NCBI RefSeq assembly: GCF_037975245.1
Contig: NC_092581.1
Location: 8,991,303-9,055,302, forward strand
Source of the DNA: Apostichopus japonicus
Taxonomy: Eukaryota > Echinodermata > Holothuroidea > Aspidochirotida > Stichopodidae
Direction: 5' to 3'
DNA: 64,000 bases
Under the pieces are notes generated by a model. It saw only the letters and a program-made list of their open reading frames with translations, was not told where the DNA came from and made no database searches. The number at the start of each line of letters is the position of its first letter. Within the stretch, counting starts at the first letter, position 1. Shown here in pieces: positions 25,301-40,300 of this stretch. Position numbers and translations under genes: made by a program.

Positions 25301-28300
25301 CTTCTGTTACTGTTACTTGTCATTTAGCCTCTGAGGAAGATCCTGCTAGGATCGAAACATCAGGCCAACTTACTTTTTACACAGTCTCTTACACAGGCTC
25401 TCTAGTGGATAAGCAGTTTGCTAACAGTTTTATCTTATATTGAATGTAAAATGTTGTATAAACACAGGTACCCCTCATTAGTTTAAGTTTTTTTAAACTT
25501 GATCTTTCAAACCTTTCCTAAACAGGTGTATCTCCTACCAGGGTACAATCAATTGTACAGAGCATAGTTCACTACAACCGTCTTATTACACTTCTTGAAA
25601 GTCCACCAATCCAACTGGAAGCCAAGGCTGCATCTGTTGTATTGTCAATTCAGAAATATCTGACAGAAGGTAAATCCATCATGAAGGATGGACCCATGTG
25701 TATGTTGGGTCAAAGTTCAGTTATATTGTGACTGATTTGCTTTATATACAATGCACCATGAGATGCCCATCTGAGCCGTATAAAATTATGCATTTATAAG
25801 TAACTGAATTTTAATTCACCAAAACTGTGATATGATTGAAAACTGATTTTACTTCTGAAATTATCATTGTTAACGATGTGGCTCTATGACATACGGTATC
25901 TCCCTTAGTTTATCTTGAACTTACCAATGGGCTTGCTGTTAGTGCATTCACGTTTGTATGTATGTATTTTAGATCCTCCTGCAAGCAGAAACTCGCGAAG
26001 AAGCCTCATGAGTTATCAAAGCCACAAGCTGACCGAAGTCAGTCTCTTACATTCATATTTAACGTCCATAATTATGAATTGTCAATTGCCAACAACTCTG
26101 TAACTGGATGACATACATTAATTTTGGAGTGACTCGAAATGGGGACCTAATGATTGGAAGGCACCGGCGTTAACCACTGAGCTAACACTCCTAACATTCA
26201 TAAAGTTGTCACTTTCGCTGGAAATGACTCTGCCTCAGCCATGATACACTATCACATCATATATCAGGGCTCAAAATTCAGGCCATTTTCTAGCTAAATG
26301 CCAGTGAATTTTGCTGTTAACTAGTCTAACAGAAAAGGCACTGGCATTTTTTTCTGCCAGTGGACATGAAGTTCATAACCACATAGTAGTTGGGTAACAC
26401 TTGTCGGTGACAAAAACTCAGTATTTTTCTCAGCTAATTGTCAACATACAGTATATTTTTTGGCTGCTCCCATTAGCCTTTACAGACTTAACTAATAATG
26501 CAGTTATAATTCAGAAAAATAACAATGGGAACTGGAATTAGCCAATAGATTTTATAAGCACTTTCAGATTTAGTAGGGGATTAAAGGTTGTAAAACTCTA
26601 GGGGTGTACATCCATTGGTAGTACTGCCTGTCTTTTAAAGGATTGCTCTGTAATACCTCATGAATATGGATGAGGTATCATATGTGTTGTTTTGCAGGTT
26701 TCTTTCCTACTAATCAGGGTATTATCACAAACAATCCTGTCTTTTCATATATTATCACACTTATGTTGACTGCCCATTTGGGGATGTGGGGGGGGGGGGT
26801 TGGGGGTTGCATTTCATGCACCTCACAGTGTTCACTTACTCGGGACTTGATGGAGCCATGTAGGGATACCACGCTTTGTTTCAGGAAGAAACTGTAAGCA
26901 ACCAACAATTTTCATTTGAAAGATGTTTTCATCAAAATGAGGGAAACAAATCATGATCTGTAGAGAAGTTTTGTGTGTTTTTCACAACGGTTTGAATTCA
27001 AGACTTTCTTTGTGGATCTAACTCAACATTCCTTTCATTTTCTCGCAGTTCGTCAGTGTCTGGATGAATCTTCCGTACCAGTCACACTTTTAAAGTGCGC
27101 CCTCACTTTATCACAGCAACTAGCTGGATTGAACGTCACTGATTGGACAATTCCAGCTGACAAACAGTCAAAGGTGAGGTATTAGTTCAACCAACTTTAA
27201 ACAGCTTAGTTCATGAAAACTAAAATTTGTATGTGATGTTTATGTTTTACTTATTGTCTATTAAGTGTGAAAGGGTGAGTTAGGGAATGAAGGGGGCTGG
27301 TGTAAGGGGGGGGGGGCAGACAGGTGACTGATTCTGTTCATGCAAGGACTACACATCAAATTGATCCAACAAAGACCTTTAACTCAGCTCTACAAAATCA
27401 AGTGGGGAAACAAGATTCCTTTGTAACTAGTTTACAATGCTTCACCAATTCGTCAATGATAAACATTCTTGAGTCTCATTCGAATGCGGTTTGAGTTATT
27501 TTACCTATTTGTAGATTACATCAAAGCTAAATTTTCAGGGAAATAAAATGTTAAAGAGCTATACATACATGTTTCAAGTTTGTTACATCAGCTCTCTTAT
27601 GAAGTAAGTTATCATTTCTCTGCTTCTAATATTCCTAAATTCTTAACAAAATTATGTATCAACAATTTAGAGTACTCTTCTTACAGACCATGTAAAAAAA
27701 CATATTAAAAATGATTTGAAGTGATTTTTAACTGTTACATATGAAGTCATTGGAAAGATGTCTAATATTAGATCGTCTCGCTACAAACATGTCTTAAATA
27801 TCAAATTCTTGGATCAATCACAAACACTTTTTTTTTTTTGGCAGGAGTCGTGGTGCATTGTCATGATGATACCAACTGGGTGCAAGATACTGACCTCATT
27901 ACATAATACTCGTCACGTCAATGAAACATGTGAGTTTGAAATATTTCAGGTTGTTTTCAAACTCCAAGTCACCAACATTTGACTCATCATGTGATTGTCT
28001 GTGTCCTATTTTCCCCCTCTCCTCTCGCTGAGTTACTGCAGGGAATAAGACAGCATTCAATATTGTGTAGCAGTTATATAATATACTATGGTTGCTATGT
28101 GCAGAACTGCTAAACACTCACAAACTTACATAGCATTTGACCTTGGCCATTTTTGTGTAGCATTTTGTGATGCGATACTGGATAAAATATTCCCCCAGCT
28201 GAGATAACTGGTTTGAACTCTTGTTTTAATCCAAAATTGCTTTGGACTTTTTAAATTGTTTCTGTCATTGCTTTACTTATACCCGTTGTATAAAAAAGCC

Positions 28301-31300
28301 TAACCTCTCTTGAAATCACATTGCTGTTACTTAATGGTTTGAAGTGATTTACACTGGGATCATTGGGATGTGATCCCTGGTTTAATACACTGTATGTATC
28401 ATACTGTGATCCTTGGTTCAATACACGGTATGTAATGTACTGTGATCCCTGGTTTAATACACAGTATGTATGGTACTGTGATCCCTGGTTTAATACACAG
28501 TATGTATCGTACTGTGATCCCTGGTTTAATACACAGTATGTATCGTACTGTGATCCCTGGTTTAATACACAGTATGTAACCTACTGTGATCCCTGGTTTA
28601 ATACACAGTATGTATCGTACTGTGGATTCTGCCTTCCGCCAAGAAAATGCCATTTAGGGATCATCACCAACTAAGGGCTGGTTGGGTCAGTTATTGTAAG
28701 AGCATAGGTTGAAATCCTATTCTAGCCATAGAATTCTTTTCCTTCTGAAAGTATTTTAATTAAACATACAATTTGCAACAGATTAAATGGAGGCAGCCTT
28801 CTGCATATTTACTTCAATGTTAATTAAGTGATTAACTAATGAATACATTTGATTTTATGATATTTTGTCACCCAGACAAACTTTTTAGTATAATGTGAAT
28901 CTCATGCAAATGGAATAAATTTTATTTAGTGTTTTATTCTTTTAATTGGAATAAATCAAGCTACTGATCTGCACATGCTCAAGGATTATTGTAAAATATC
29001 ACCGAATTATTGCTAGTTTTAACACTTGTCAATGTTGTCTGCTTGTTAGAGGCTGAAGTTGTAAAAATTGTGAATAATTTTGTTTTTGTGTGAGTTATAA
29101 CCACAATTGGGAATTGTCAAGAGTATTTTCTTCTGTTCCATTACAGATGATGAGTTACCACTGGAGGGTGTACAGGCTTTATTAAGATGCCAACAAGCCT
29201 GTCAGGCAGGGTCTTGGCAGCAGGCAGTGAAGATAATCAAACACAACAAGAAGCTATGGAAGGGCAGCTTGAAGAATAAAATGAATTATATTAAAAGTAG
29301 GAAATGAAAGTTTGATCAACAAAACTTTGTTCTTTAAGTGGAAATTCTGGGTTGAGCTTCAAGAATAACACCACCAGATATGCATGACTTAGATCAAATC
29401 AAACAACAACAAATATTATATTCTAGTGATGGAAAGTTCACTTCATTATGTGTGGTTTCAAACACTGATCTGTATATGTATGATATCAAGTCACTGAAGT
29501 ACTTTATGTGTGGCTCAAGTCACTGAAGTTTCTGTGATATCAAGTCACTACAATATGTTTGGTATCAAGTCATTGATGTATGTGTGATATCACTGATATC
29601 ATATCACAGAAGTATGTGTGGTATTAGGTCACTGATGTATGCATGCTATCAAGTCACTGTAGTATATGTGGTTTTATATTCTTAAAAGATGTGTGGTTCA
29701 TGTATGTGGCTATCAAGTCACTGAAGCATTTGTGGTATCAAGTCACTGAAGCATTTCATTTAGCTAAATTATGTGTGGTTTCAAGCCACTGATGTTTGCT
29801 TTCAGCATAACTAGTATTTATTGTTTTCATATCACTAAAACAGGTGTGGTTCATTTATGTGGGTATGAAGTCACTGATGTATGTGAGTATGAAGCCACTG
29901 ATGTGTGTGGGTTTGAAGTCACTGATGTATGTGGATCTCAAGTCACTGATGTATGTGGATATCAAGTCACTGATGTATGTGGATATCATGATGTATGTGG
30001 GTATCAGGCCACTGATGTATGTGGGTATCAAGTCACTGTTGTACGTGGGTATCATGTCACTGTTGTATGTGGGTAACAAGTCACTGGTGTATGTGGATAT
30101 CAAGTCACTGATGTATGTGAGTATCAAGTCATTGATGTGTGTGGGTATCAAGTCACTGCTGTATATTGATATCAAATCACTGATGTATGTGGGTATCAAG
30201 TCACTGATGTATGTGGGAATCAAGTCACTAATGTATGTGGGTATCAAGTCACTGATGTATGTGGATATCAAGTTACTGATGTATGTGGATATCAAGTCAC
30301 TGGTGTATGTGGGTATCAAGTCACTGATGTATGTGGGAATCAAGTCACTAATGTATGTGGGTATCAAGTCACTGATGTATGTGGATATCAAGTTACTGAT
30401 GTATGTGGGTACCAAGCCACTAATGTATGTGGGTATCAAGTCACTGATGTATGTGGATATCAAGTTACTGATGTATGTGGGTATCAAGTCACTGAAGTTC
30501 CATGTCGTGGTTTCAGTTGCTATGTTATTGATTTTGAAAGTCTTCACAAAATAGAAGGGTGTTGTGGAGGGTTGGTTTACCCTCATGATCAAGGATTACA
30601 TACAGATCATCATAACATTTAAGTTAAATTGAAATAATGATATGCTGATGAGAGGTTGGTCATTCCCAAATTTTGGGCCAAAAATTGTCCTAATATGAAT
30701 GCAACTATGCCCTTTTAAATTTTACAGTATTTAACAAGGAATTAACTGATCCTTTTCAGTTTGTGTTTCCTTTCTGGCAGCAAAGGAACCTATGCAGTCA
30801 GGTTTGCGTGCGACTGTGAGTGTCTGTTTGCATCTGTGACACTTGCTTGGGTCTGTGATAAGTCAACAACATTTTGGCTACAATCTGACATAAGGTTTCA
30901 GAGTTATTGCAATGTAAAGATTTTTGTGGTCCACATTCATAATGTCAACACCAAAAACGATTGGGTCCACTCACCTTCTCACTCTAATACATCTACATAG
31001 CAAGTATGAAAAATATTCCAGGCCTATTTTTGGGCTGGGTGGGCCAAAATTTAATATCCACCTTAAATGCATTTGGGATGCATTCTTAGGGCCTGAATTT
31101 GTGGGGCCCAATATTTTTGGGACCATGTGGGCCCACATTTTCTTTCCATTGCAATAACTCTGCAACCTTATGTCGAATGGTAGCCAAACTTGGTATACAG
31201 TTGCTAGTGAATAGCTGGTACATGTAGGCCAATTGGGCCCCAAAAATTCTGGGCTCATTTTTAAGCCAAGTTTTATTTCCACCTCAAAAGCTTTTTGGGA

Positions 31301-34300
31301 CACATTCTGTGGGCCCAAATTTGTGGGGCTTATTTTTGGGACCATTTGGGCACAAAATTTGACTGGGCCCAAATTTGGGGGAGGAGCCAAAATTGTTAAA
31401 TTGCAATAACTCTACAACCTTAAATCAGATTATATCCAAACTTGGAATACGGTTGTTGGTTAATGGCTGCTACACGTGGGCATCAACATTATGATATTGG
31501 GGGATGACATACAGCACTTTAATATTCCACTGAGCAAGGAACCATAGTGCCCATTGGGCTCTTCTTTAAATGTAATTTTACTCTAAGTGTCCATTTTTTC
31601 CTTCAGATTTCTGTCTTTACAACCTCTCCTCATTTGATGAAGCTAAGCAAAGTCAGCAGGAACTCCTCTTGAGGTCAAATCTGACACCATCCTTAAAGGT
31701 TAAAGGTCATCAGTTATTGGGATGTTGCTTTGCACAGCAGGTTTGTACATCCAATATTCAGTAGTTTAGAGCAAAGTCTCTGTATTTAAAGGATGACTTA
31801 GGACCCAAATTTTCAGTTTTCTTTTTCAAACTGTAAAACTACTCACAGGACAAGTTACATTGCAATACCACTATAAATCATTTCACAATATGAGCCTTTG
31901 AGCATCATCACTTAGTCTAATACATCAGAGCAACAGAAATAAGACAAAGATCGTAAGCGAACTTAAGTAGTCTTAATACAAATGCATTGCCATTGGTTCA
32001 CAGACGCATGTTGCTGAATTTCATTCTAGGATGTTCTGTGTTGATTATAAACTTAACAAGATCATCTTTAGCAAATAAGTTTAGAATTTTTCAAACAAAG
32101 TATGTAGTTCAAAATTAAGCCAGATCAGAAGGAGCTGAGGTTAATCTAACTTCTTAAAGTAGCATTCTCAAAAGTTTATGTAGGTTAATGGTAAATAACC
32201 TGGTAAACAAATGTAGCGATGGAACATAGTGCATTCAAAAATTTAGTCTGTTTTGTTGGATCATGGTGGGCATATCAACCAAGAAATTTTGCTTAAAGTC
32301 ATTAAGGACCTTTCTGTGGCATACAATTCTTTGTTCCAGTTATCAGTTTCTGTTACCTCTATCTGTCCATAGTAGCCTTTGCAAGGAAAGAATTAAAAGT
32401 CAATATTGCTAGATTAATAAATGTTGAAAATAATAAAACATCTAAAAAAAGTTGTGATCAATGCAAATTAAAAGTTTTGATCAAACTGGGAAAGAAAATC
32501 AGTCACTTGATTTTATGCGACTGGTAACTTCTCTTGAAGTGAAGTGAATCCTTCTCAGTTAATGCACTTGCCACGTATTTATGTGAACAATTTTGTTACT
32601 ATGGCGAAGAGTAGCATAACCATACTTATAGCCTTTATAAAGTCAATGTTATCAATTATATGATAACTGAATGGTATTACTGTAGTGAATCTGATTTAAA
32701 TGTGAAGTGGCTCAAAAATGTTAGCTAGCATTTCTCTTTACAGTGACCTCAAGTCAATGACTCAAAGGGACATTCCTGTAGCAGGAAATGTGACACCTTC
32801 CTTAAAAAGAAAATATTCCACACTGTTATTTGAAAACCCCATGATCCCCATCCCAATATCTTGCTCCTAACTTGGGACATGGTTGATGGAATGTGCACAG
32901 TTTGGACTGGCTAAAACTTTAATTCTTCCAGAGAGTGGATCACAGTAGGTGGTCTGTGACATCATTACAGCAAATGTTCTTCAAAAGACTAACTTTCCTA
33001 TTTATAATTTTCTTATTTATTAATCCTTGAAATCCTCTGGTCACTTGTAATATGCATGTAATAATTTGGATGGAAGTTGGTTATTTGTAATTTTTTAATA
33101 GCTTAATTGATACCAGTTCCACTACACTATCAGTTTGGATGTGCAGGAATATGTCATCATGTGATCAACCAGAACAAATGCACCATCTAGTCGCAGGAAT
33201 AATACTGCATGGCTGTCACTGTCGTATCCTGTTTTAGTAATTAGTGCAACTGTTTTGTCATTTTCAAACATTTATGATTTTTTTTTGGTTTCTTGATAGG
33301 GCAAGTTCCAGTTAGCAATCACTGAATTTAAGAAAGCCTTGGCTGACGTCAACCAGGTATCGCCTCTTCTGAGTCTGTTCAATCTCTCATTGCTCTTCCT
33401 TGAGGTTGGTAGAACAGATACGGAGGTTGAAATTCTCAGTCATCTCATCAATGTAAGTTTCTTCAAATGTTTTGTGAATTTAATTTTATGGAATGTAAAT
33501 GCAGAGTTATCCAGATGCTGCTCATTACAAACTTTATTCTGCAAAATATCTAATATCACAAAGTTGTACATCATCACAACAACATAAGTTGACAAACTTG
33601 CAATGCTAACAGCAGTTAAAGCAAATATTCTATGCAGTGAACATTTTGATTGTCTAGAACATACAAAGAATTCCTACCATAAGACTATAAAGGATGTCTT
33701 AATCTAGGGTTAGGGTCAGGGTTTAAGTAGGCTGGCCTGGAAATTAAACAAATGTTATTAAAGCAAAAGAAATATTTGTTTTTGAAATAGAGGAAATGAA
33801 CAGAGAAGATTGTCCCACAATATATCAGATAAAGGCTGTTTTTTTCTATTAGTTTATTTCAACTATATATTAATATACAAATAATGTATCCATTCGAAAT
33901 TAGCAAACTTTACTTAACGAATTTTAGCATTACCATTATAATAACAACCAATGCGACGAATAGAAAACATAATTTGTGATGCGAAATGAGAAAATGTACA
34001 AACATTTTACAGAAACATTACAAGAATCAAAAAACAATTACTATAGAAATATTACAACCAACAGTAACAAAAATATCAGAAGTAAGAATTCGGAATATGC
34101 AACAGTCTAAAAGGATTAGCCAAAATGATAAGGATTTGAGATATTTATGAATGAGGAAAGAGCTTCCATGAGATCCTTGAAATAAATGTTCTTCTTATTA
34201 GTCTTTGTTATGTCCAAAGATATAGTTCTCAATCTTCAATGCGGATGTGAACTTATGTATAAATTCATTACAACTTAAGGTCTTGTTTTGACACTCGGTA

Positions 34301-37300
34301 CTGAAAATAAAGAACTTAAGATGAAGAATGAGAAAATTATAAGGGTGACATTTCTTAAATAAAAACCCAAAGAAAAAAAAATGATCTTTTGTGAAATGAA
34401 AATTTGCACCAATAACCTTATAGACCACTTCACCTATCAGAGAAGATGTGATGTGACACTCCCAAAACATGAAGAATTTAAATTTTACAGAATGAATGTA
34501 AAGTGTTGTCAGGGATGCTCATGAGGTTAAGGAGTCTGTTGGTTGGAATAATTCGATGTAAGTCTCATCTCAGAAGAGTGCCAGGGCCTACTGAAAAATT
34601 ACTCCAATCTTGACAATTGAAACCCGTAAACTCTGCTTTCCATTTGGTCAGAGCAGTTAGCTCCACAGCAACCATAGCCAAGTAGATATTACCATAAACA
34701 TAATGAGAAACAGAACCTGTATCCAATATCTATTCAAACAAGCAATAAGGAAATCAAAGTGGTATTTTCTACATCCTTAATAAAATTACACAGTGGGTCA
34801 GAAAGAACCAAAAACGAATGAACCAGCTGCGATACAGCGTAACTTTAAACCAGAATGTTGCTGCGAATAGGGATAAGATCTCTTGTAGACCAACGCCACA
34901 AACAGCTTTTAAGCCTCGAAAGTTTGGGGATGTAGTTTAATTTAATGAGATCGTTTCCATTGTGCGTTAATGAAATACCTAACTCCTAACGGGACCAGCG
35001 GGAAACTTTAAGTTATAGTTCTTTTCAAAAAAAGAGGGGGGAGATGGACGTAAGATCTGACAGGGAAATAAAATGGATTTATCTACATTAATAGTCAAAC
35101 CCGACGACATTTTATAATAATGTTGATGATACGGAGAGCTTCATTTAAGGATTCCCAGCTACCGTCCAGAAAGAAATTCAATACCATGTAATCTGCTACA
35201 CTTGTGTAGATAGCCAAAACCTCAGTACAAATAATAAATTAATAAAGGGCTATGCGGGCAGCCTTGCAAACGCCTCGCTGCACCCGGGAAAAACTTGTAG
35301 AAAAAGCCATTATTGGCGACAGTAGTTCCAATAACACATTTCAGTCTGGCAGTGATAGCCTTTGCACCAGCTTATAGTCTGTATTAACTAAAGAATTGGG
35401 TGGTAATTTTTTAAGAGGGTAGAACCTTTATCTGGTTTTGGAATGAGGGTTATAATGGATTGTTGGTGAGAGATGGATATGACTGTAGGAGTAATTCAAA
35501 GAGTCAACTACATAGTTCCCCAAAAGATACCAAAACTTTTTCTTAAAGTTAGCTGAAAGACCATTACTGCCAGAAGATTTTCCGTTATTTCAAGAGCTAA
35601 GTCAATACTAATGTAAGTTCCCTGTTGCAGCTATTAGAGTCATTGTGATTTAAATGCTTCGGGGGCAAATTAAAGAAAATGGAATGCCGGTTAAATGACT
35701 GCTCTTATATTAATTTTCATAAAAAACTTATTAATATTTTGGAGAATAATATTATAGTCTTGATGAATATTGCCATTAATGTCACATATCTATGAATAGA
35801 AATATTTTGTGTTTGTTTCGTTTCTCGAGGTTGAGAAAATATTTAGTGTTCAAGGCTCCTTGTTCCACCCAACGAGCCTTAGAGCTGATAATAGTTCCTT
35901 GAAGTTTAATGTCATAGAAATTCCCAAAAACTTACCTGGTTTTAGGGTCTACGAGCGACGATACCTATCTCATACTTACACAGCGTCCCCCCTTATCTAG
36001 CCTACTAGTCCCATTCTGGCAAATTCTACCATACCCCAACTGGCCACCCACCCTGCTCTTCCTCTTAGTCTCCAGAATTCACATCGTAAGGTCTTGGCAA
36101 AATGGTCAAAGGCCATTCTGCAGAACGGGGCCAGCAGGCTAATGACGGTTCCCGTGTCCTTTCTGGATATTCCTTCCTCCGATGCCTGTTGGAAGGAAGA
36201 CGTAGCCACTTCGGCGATCAGGAGAAGGGTCGACGCCACTTTCATCCCCTGTCGGGCTGCCCGGTCGATATCTGACAATGTGTTCTGCGACTTGTTGATA
36301 GCCGCATTGTTGAACTTTCCGTGCGAGTTAATCGCCCCCGCAGCCTTCAAGCTATCCAGCGCTGCCTTTGGGATGGTGGGAGCGGTAAACAAGTCTTGCC
36401 AGCCCTCCTCATCTACCTTGACTTTAGGAGCGGTGTTGCGATCCATGGGTCTCCAGGTTCGGGTCCTGCAATTGACTCGAACCTCTCGTAGCATTCTCCG
36501 TAGACTGGCATCGATGGTCCTGGTGCATCTCTGGCGTTGCCCAGGGAAAGGCAAGACTGTCTCACCTTGGGAGGATCGTGTGTCTGGGGTGGTTGGCTGG
36601 GAGGCGCGTCCTCGTACTGTAGGACCCGCCGGATCGTCTCCACTGCCTTTCCGCAAGCCTCAGCCATGAAATCTGAGCCGGAAGGGGCTACCGGCTCCTC
36701 CTCCTCTGCGGAGTAATCCCATTCCTCGACCTCTTTGAGGTCGCTCTCCCCGAGTTGTTCCCGTTCCGGGAGCTGGTCCTCCTCGGGTTTACGCCGCTTT
36801 GGCTCCGATCCCCGCCATGGGTCTCGGCCCGTGGGTCGGTTTTCGGAAGCCGGTACCTGCTCGGGTGGCTGTTGGGTCGCCTGGCCTGGCTGCGACCACT
36901 CCTGGAAGAGGTTCCTCAGCGTGCTCACGAACGCTGGGTCTGCCCAGGGGGAGGTGTTTCGAGCTACCTGTGGCTCTCTTTCCATCTCGTTGGCCCTGCG
37001 TTTCCTCCTGGGTGGGTCTTCCTGGGCCGAGAAACCCTCGAAATCCCGCTGGGAAGCCGGGATGGAGCCGTGTCCTAGGCTGGACCAGACGTCGCTGGCC
37101 CGGTCTTCCCGATCTTCCGTGGGCTCGTCTCCGGAAAGAGCCACATCCTGCCCGGGCCGTCCTGGCTCCCGGACCTCGGAGTGACTCTCCGTGCTCTGGC
37201 TCCAGCTCCGGGGGTCGGACCTTCCGGCCTACCCGGATCCTGGGTCGAGCCAGCCTCCTGGCTGGCTCTTCGAGTTGAGCTTGAAGGCCTACTGCAAGCA

Positions 37301-40300
37301 CGGCTACTTTGGCCACCCACTCGTGATCCTGGGACGGCTCAGCCTGCCTGCTGGCCTCCCGAGTCGGGCTTAAAGGCCTACTCTGTGCATGCACGGCTAC
37401 TTCAGCCACCCGCTCTGGATCATATTGGGACCCTCCTGGGTCCCGACTGGAGACGGATACTCTGGGCCTCTTAGGCTTCTTCGCCGGTGCCTTTTCCTGG
37501 CTCCCTGAAGCCGAGTTGTCCCGGTCTTTCTTCCGGAATTTGTCCGCCAACCAGTCCTCCACTTCCTTCCAGCGGTCCTCTGGCCAGTTCACACAGACAT
37601 TGCATCTGGTGGCTTTGTTGCAGGTGCGACATCTGAGGCAGGAGCCGTGTTTGTCCCATGTCACGAAAGGCCGGTACCGCTTGCATTTGGCGCACGATGG
37701 TGCCATATCTGGGAACATGTGGTAAAGGAAATCATGCACACATATAGGTAGACAGACTGTCTATCAGAGCCGGGAACACCGGACAAATGTAAATCCTAAT
37801 TGCTCCACAACTGTCACGCCAAAATGATGGAAAGTGGCGGGAATGAGCGAGCACCTCTGTGTACCGAAACTAAGCTTAGGGCCGGGGATACCGGACTACC
37901 TTAGTGCTAACTCAATTCCCAGTTGCAAAGTCCGCGATTTTCCGCTAAGGGAGAAATGGCGAGAAACATACATGTATACATATAATACGCATATAGTCAA
38001 TGAACCCCTGACACTAGGGCAGGGAATACCGGACAACCTAAGTGCCGAACTAAATCCCAAGTTAACGAAATACCCCCGTAAGGTGATCGAACCTGTGTAC
38101 AATTGGACATCGAATCTAAAGTGACAACCGCAACCGCAACCGAAGTTGTAGCAAAGTAGCAAGGCCCCGCGGCCTAAATGCTACCAAGCTAGGCTATCCT
38201 AACGAACAAGAAGTAGCTAAGGCCTCAACTGCCCAACCGCTACAGTGTGTTAGGCTCTGCCGCCTAAGCTGTGACGCAGTTACGAAAACTGACGAAATTT
38301 TCAGTGCAAATTTTACTTATGAAAAACGAAGGATACCCGACAGAATCGGCTTGATTCTGTTGCTGGCCGCTTGTCGATGCTGTTTCTTCAATTTCAGTTG
38401 ATATGGTAGATGTTATCGTTAGAAAATAGGAATTAGAAAATTCATGAGCCAAAATAAGACCAAACTCTTTGAATTCTGGCGAATAAGAGGAAGAGCAGGG
38501 TGGGTGGCCAGTTGGGGTATGGTAGAATTTGCCAGAATGGGACTAGTAGGCTAGATAAGGGGGGGGGAGGTGCTGTGTAAGTATGAGATAGGTAGAGGAG
38601 TGAAGTAGATGCAGCTGTTCATTTTGAGCATCTTTTAATAGTGTTGGTGTCTCAGGTAAATGGTTGTTGAATAGGTATTGTTCCAGTTGGGCTAGTTTTT
38701 GTTGGGCTTTCTTCCCTTGCAAAATCTATGCTAGCTTTGCGTATGAGAAACTTGAGGCCTTCCCATCGCTATGATACAGTAGGTTTGGGTGTGAGATGTC
38801 GGGTACATAGTCCTAGAGGGTATTTGTGATGAAAAAAACACAATCTGAGTCACTTAACAGAGAATTATTCAGCTTCCAGTTACCTGGTCCTCTCTTTTCA
38901 TTGGCAAAAGTGCATGAGAGATTTACAAAGGAAGGGTCTGATTCAGTACCTGGAGAGTGTGACAAGTTGGATACTGAATGAGCAATATCTAAACGGCAGT
39001 AAAATCTGGGGTGATATTGGTGGTCCATGTATAATTTTCGGACCTGGCATTTCTCTCCCTCCATATGTCGATTAGGGAAAGCTCAGTCATAAAGAAATAT
39101 ATTCATTTCGTGCATGAAAATTTGTTCTATGCTGCCTCCATCTCTTGTCGATGTTAAGACTAAACACAAAGCCTCCCATGGTCAACATATCGCAAGTAAA
39201 TTGAGAAATGGTTTGGAAAAGGTTATTAAAAAAAGAAAGGGTGATCCTCGTTGAGACCATAGATGCACAGAATGGTCACAATTTTGTCAGTAATCACTAT
39301 ATCAGCAATAACATATCTGCCTAGATCATGACAATGGTGCTTTAATATATTAATGTTCAGAGCGGGGTTAAAAAGAATGAAAACCCAGTAACTGTCAAGA
39401 GTGCCATGATAAAAGAGAATTTGTCCTCCCCACTCATTTGCCCAGAGTTTCTCGTCCACAGATAGGGTGTGAGTCTCTTGTACAAGAATGGTTTGTGCTT
39501 TCCTTTGTTGGAGACACGTAGGAGAAAAAACGCCACCTTTTATTATTCTGGTGCAGTCCTCTAGCATTATAGGAAACTATTGTGATATCAGCCACTTGGG
39601 AACACGAGGATATTAAGTACTGGAACAGCAGATACATCAACGAACTTGATGATAATGGAGGATGAACACAAAATGACGATGACGAATAAAAACAAAAAAG
39701 TCAATCCAAATAAAGAGATACCATAGAAGTAATGGTTGCCCCTTGCAATAGGGATGGTTTCCGATGTGGAAAAAGGGACATCCTTGTAAATGGTTACATT
39801 AACATGCCCTCCCGGGACTTGACGAAAAGTAAAAGTGGAAAAGACATCGGTGAAAAAATGCACATGCTCATGTTTGCCTAAAATTATATGGTTTACCGTT
39901 GCTTCCACGCCAACAACCTTGTCAAAAAAGTTATCTGGTGCCTTATTTCTAAGGTCCTGAACTTCTGACTTCCGTTTCCTCTCTCCAGCCAGATCAATCT
40001 TGGTCAGGTTATCAATGATATAATAACGATTGTTTGATAGGGCTTCTCTTGCATGCTTAAAGGTGGTAACTTTATCTTGGTAGTACGAAAGCTTCACCAA
40101 GATGTGCCTGTCTCTATTCGGGACTGATCTTCCGTCCCTGTGATCCTGTTCCAACCTGCAATCCTGGATTCCAGTTTCATTTAGCACTTTTTTGGCAATT
40201 TCCAGGCAGTTTTCTCCATCTTGGGTTGTATAACTAACAATTCTAATGTTGTTTCTCCTGGAGAATCTTTCATTCTTACTTATTTGTTCTAAATCGCTAA

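Noticed and set aside
29844-30592. 236- and 245-codon open frames on opposite strands
   Set aside because: A 24-bp repeat with no stop in either strand; no splice sites, no domain, within a FANCG intron.
36094-37278. Several long plus-strand open frames in the GC-rich block
   Set aside because: Shadows of the minus-strand gag-like gene; GC-rich DNA has few stops and none shows a domain.
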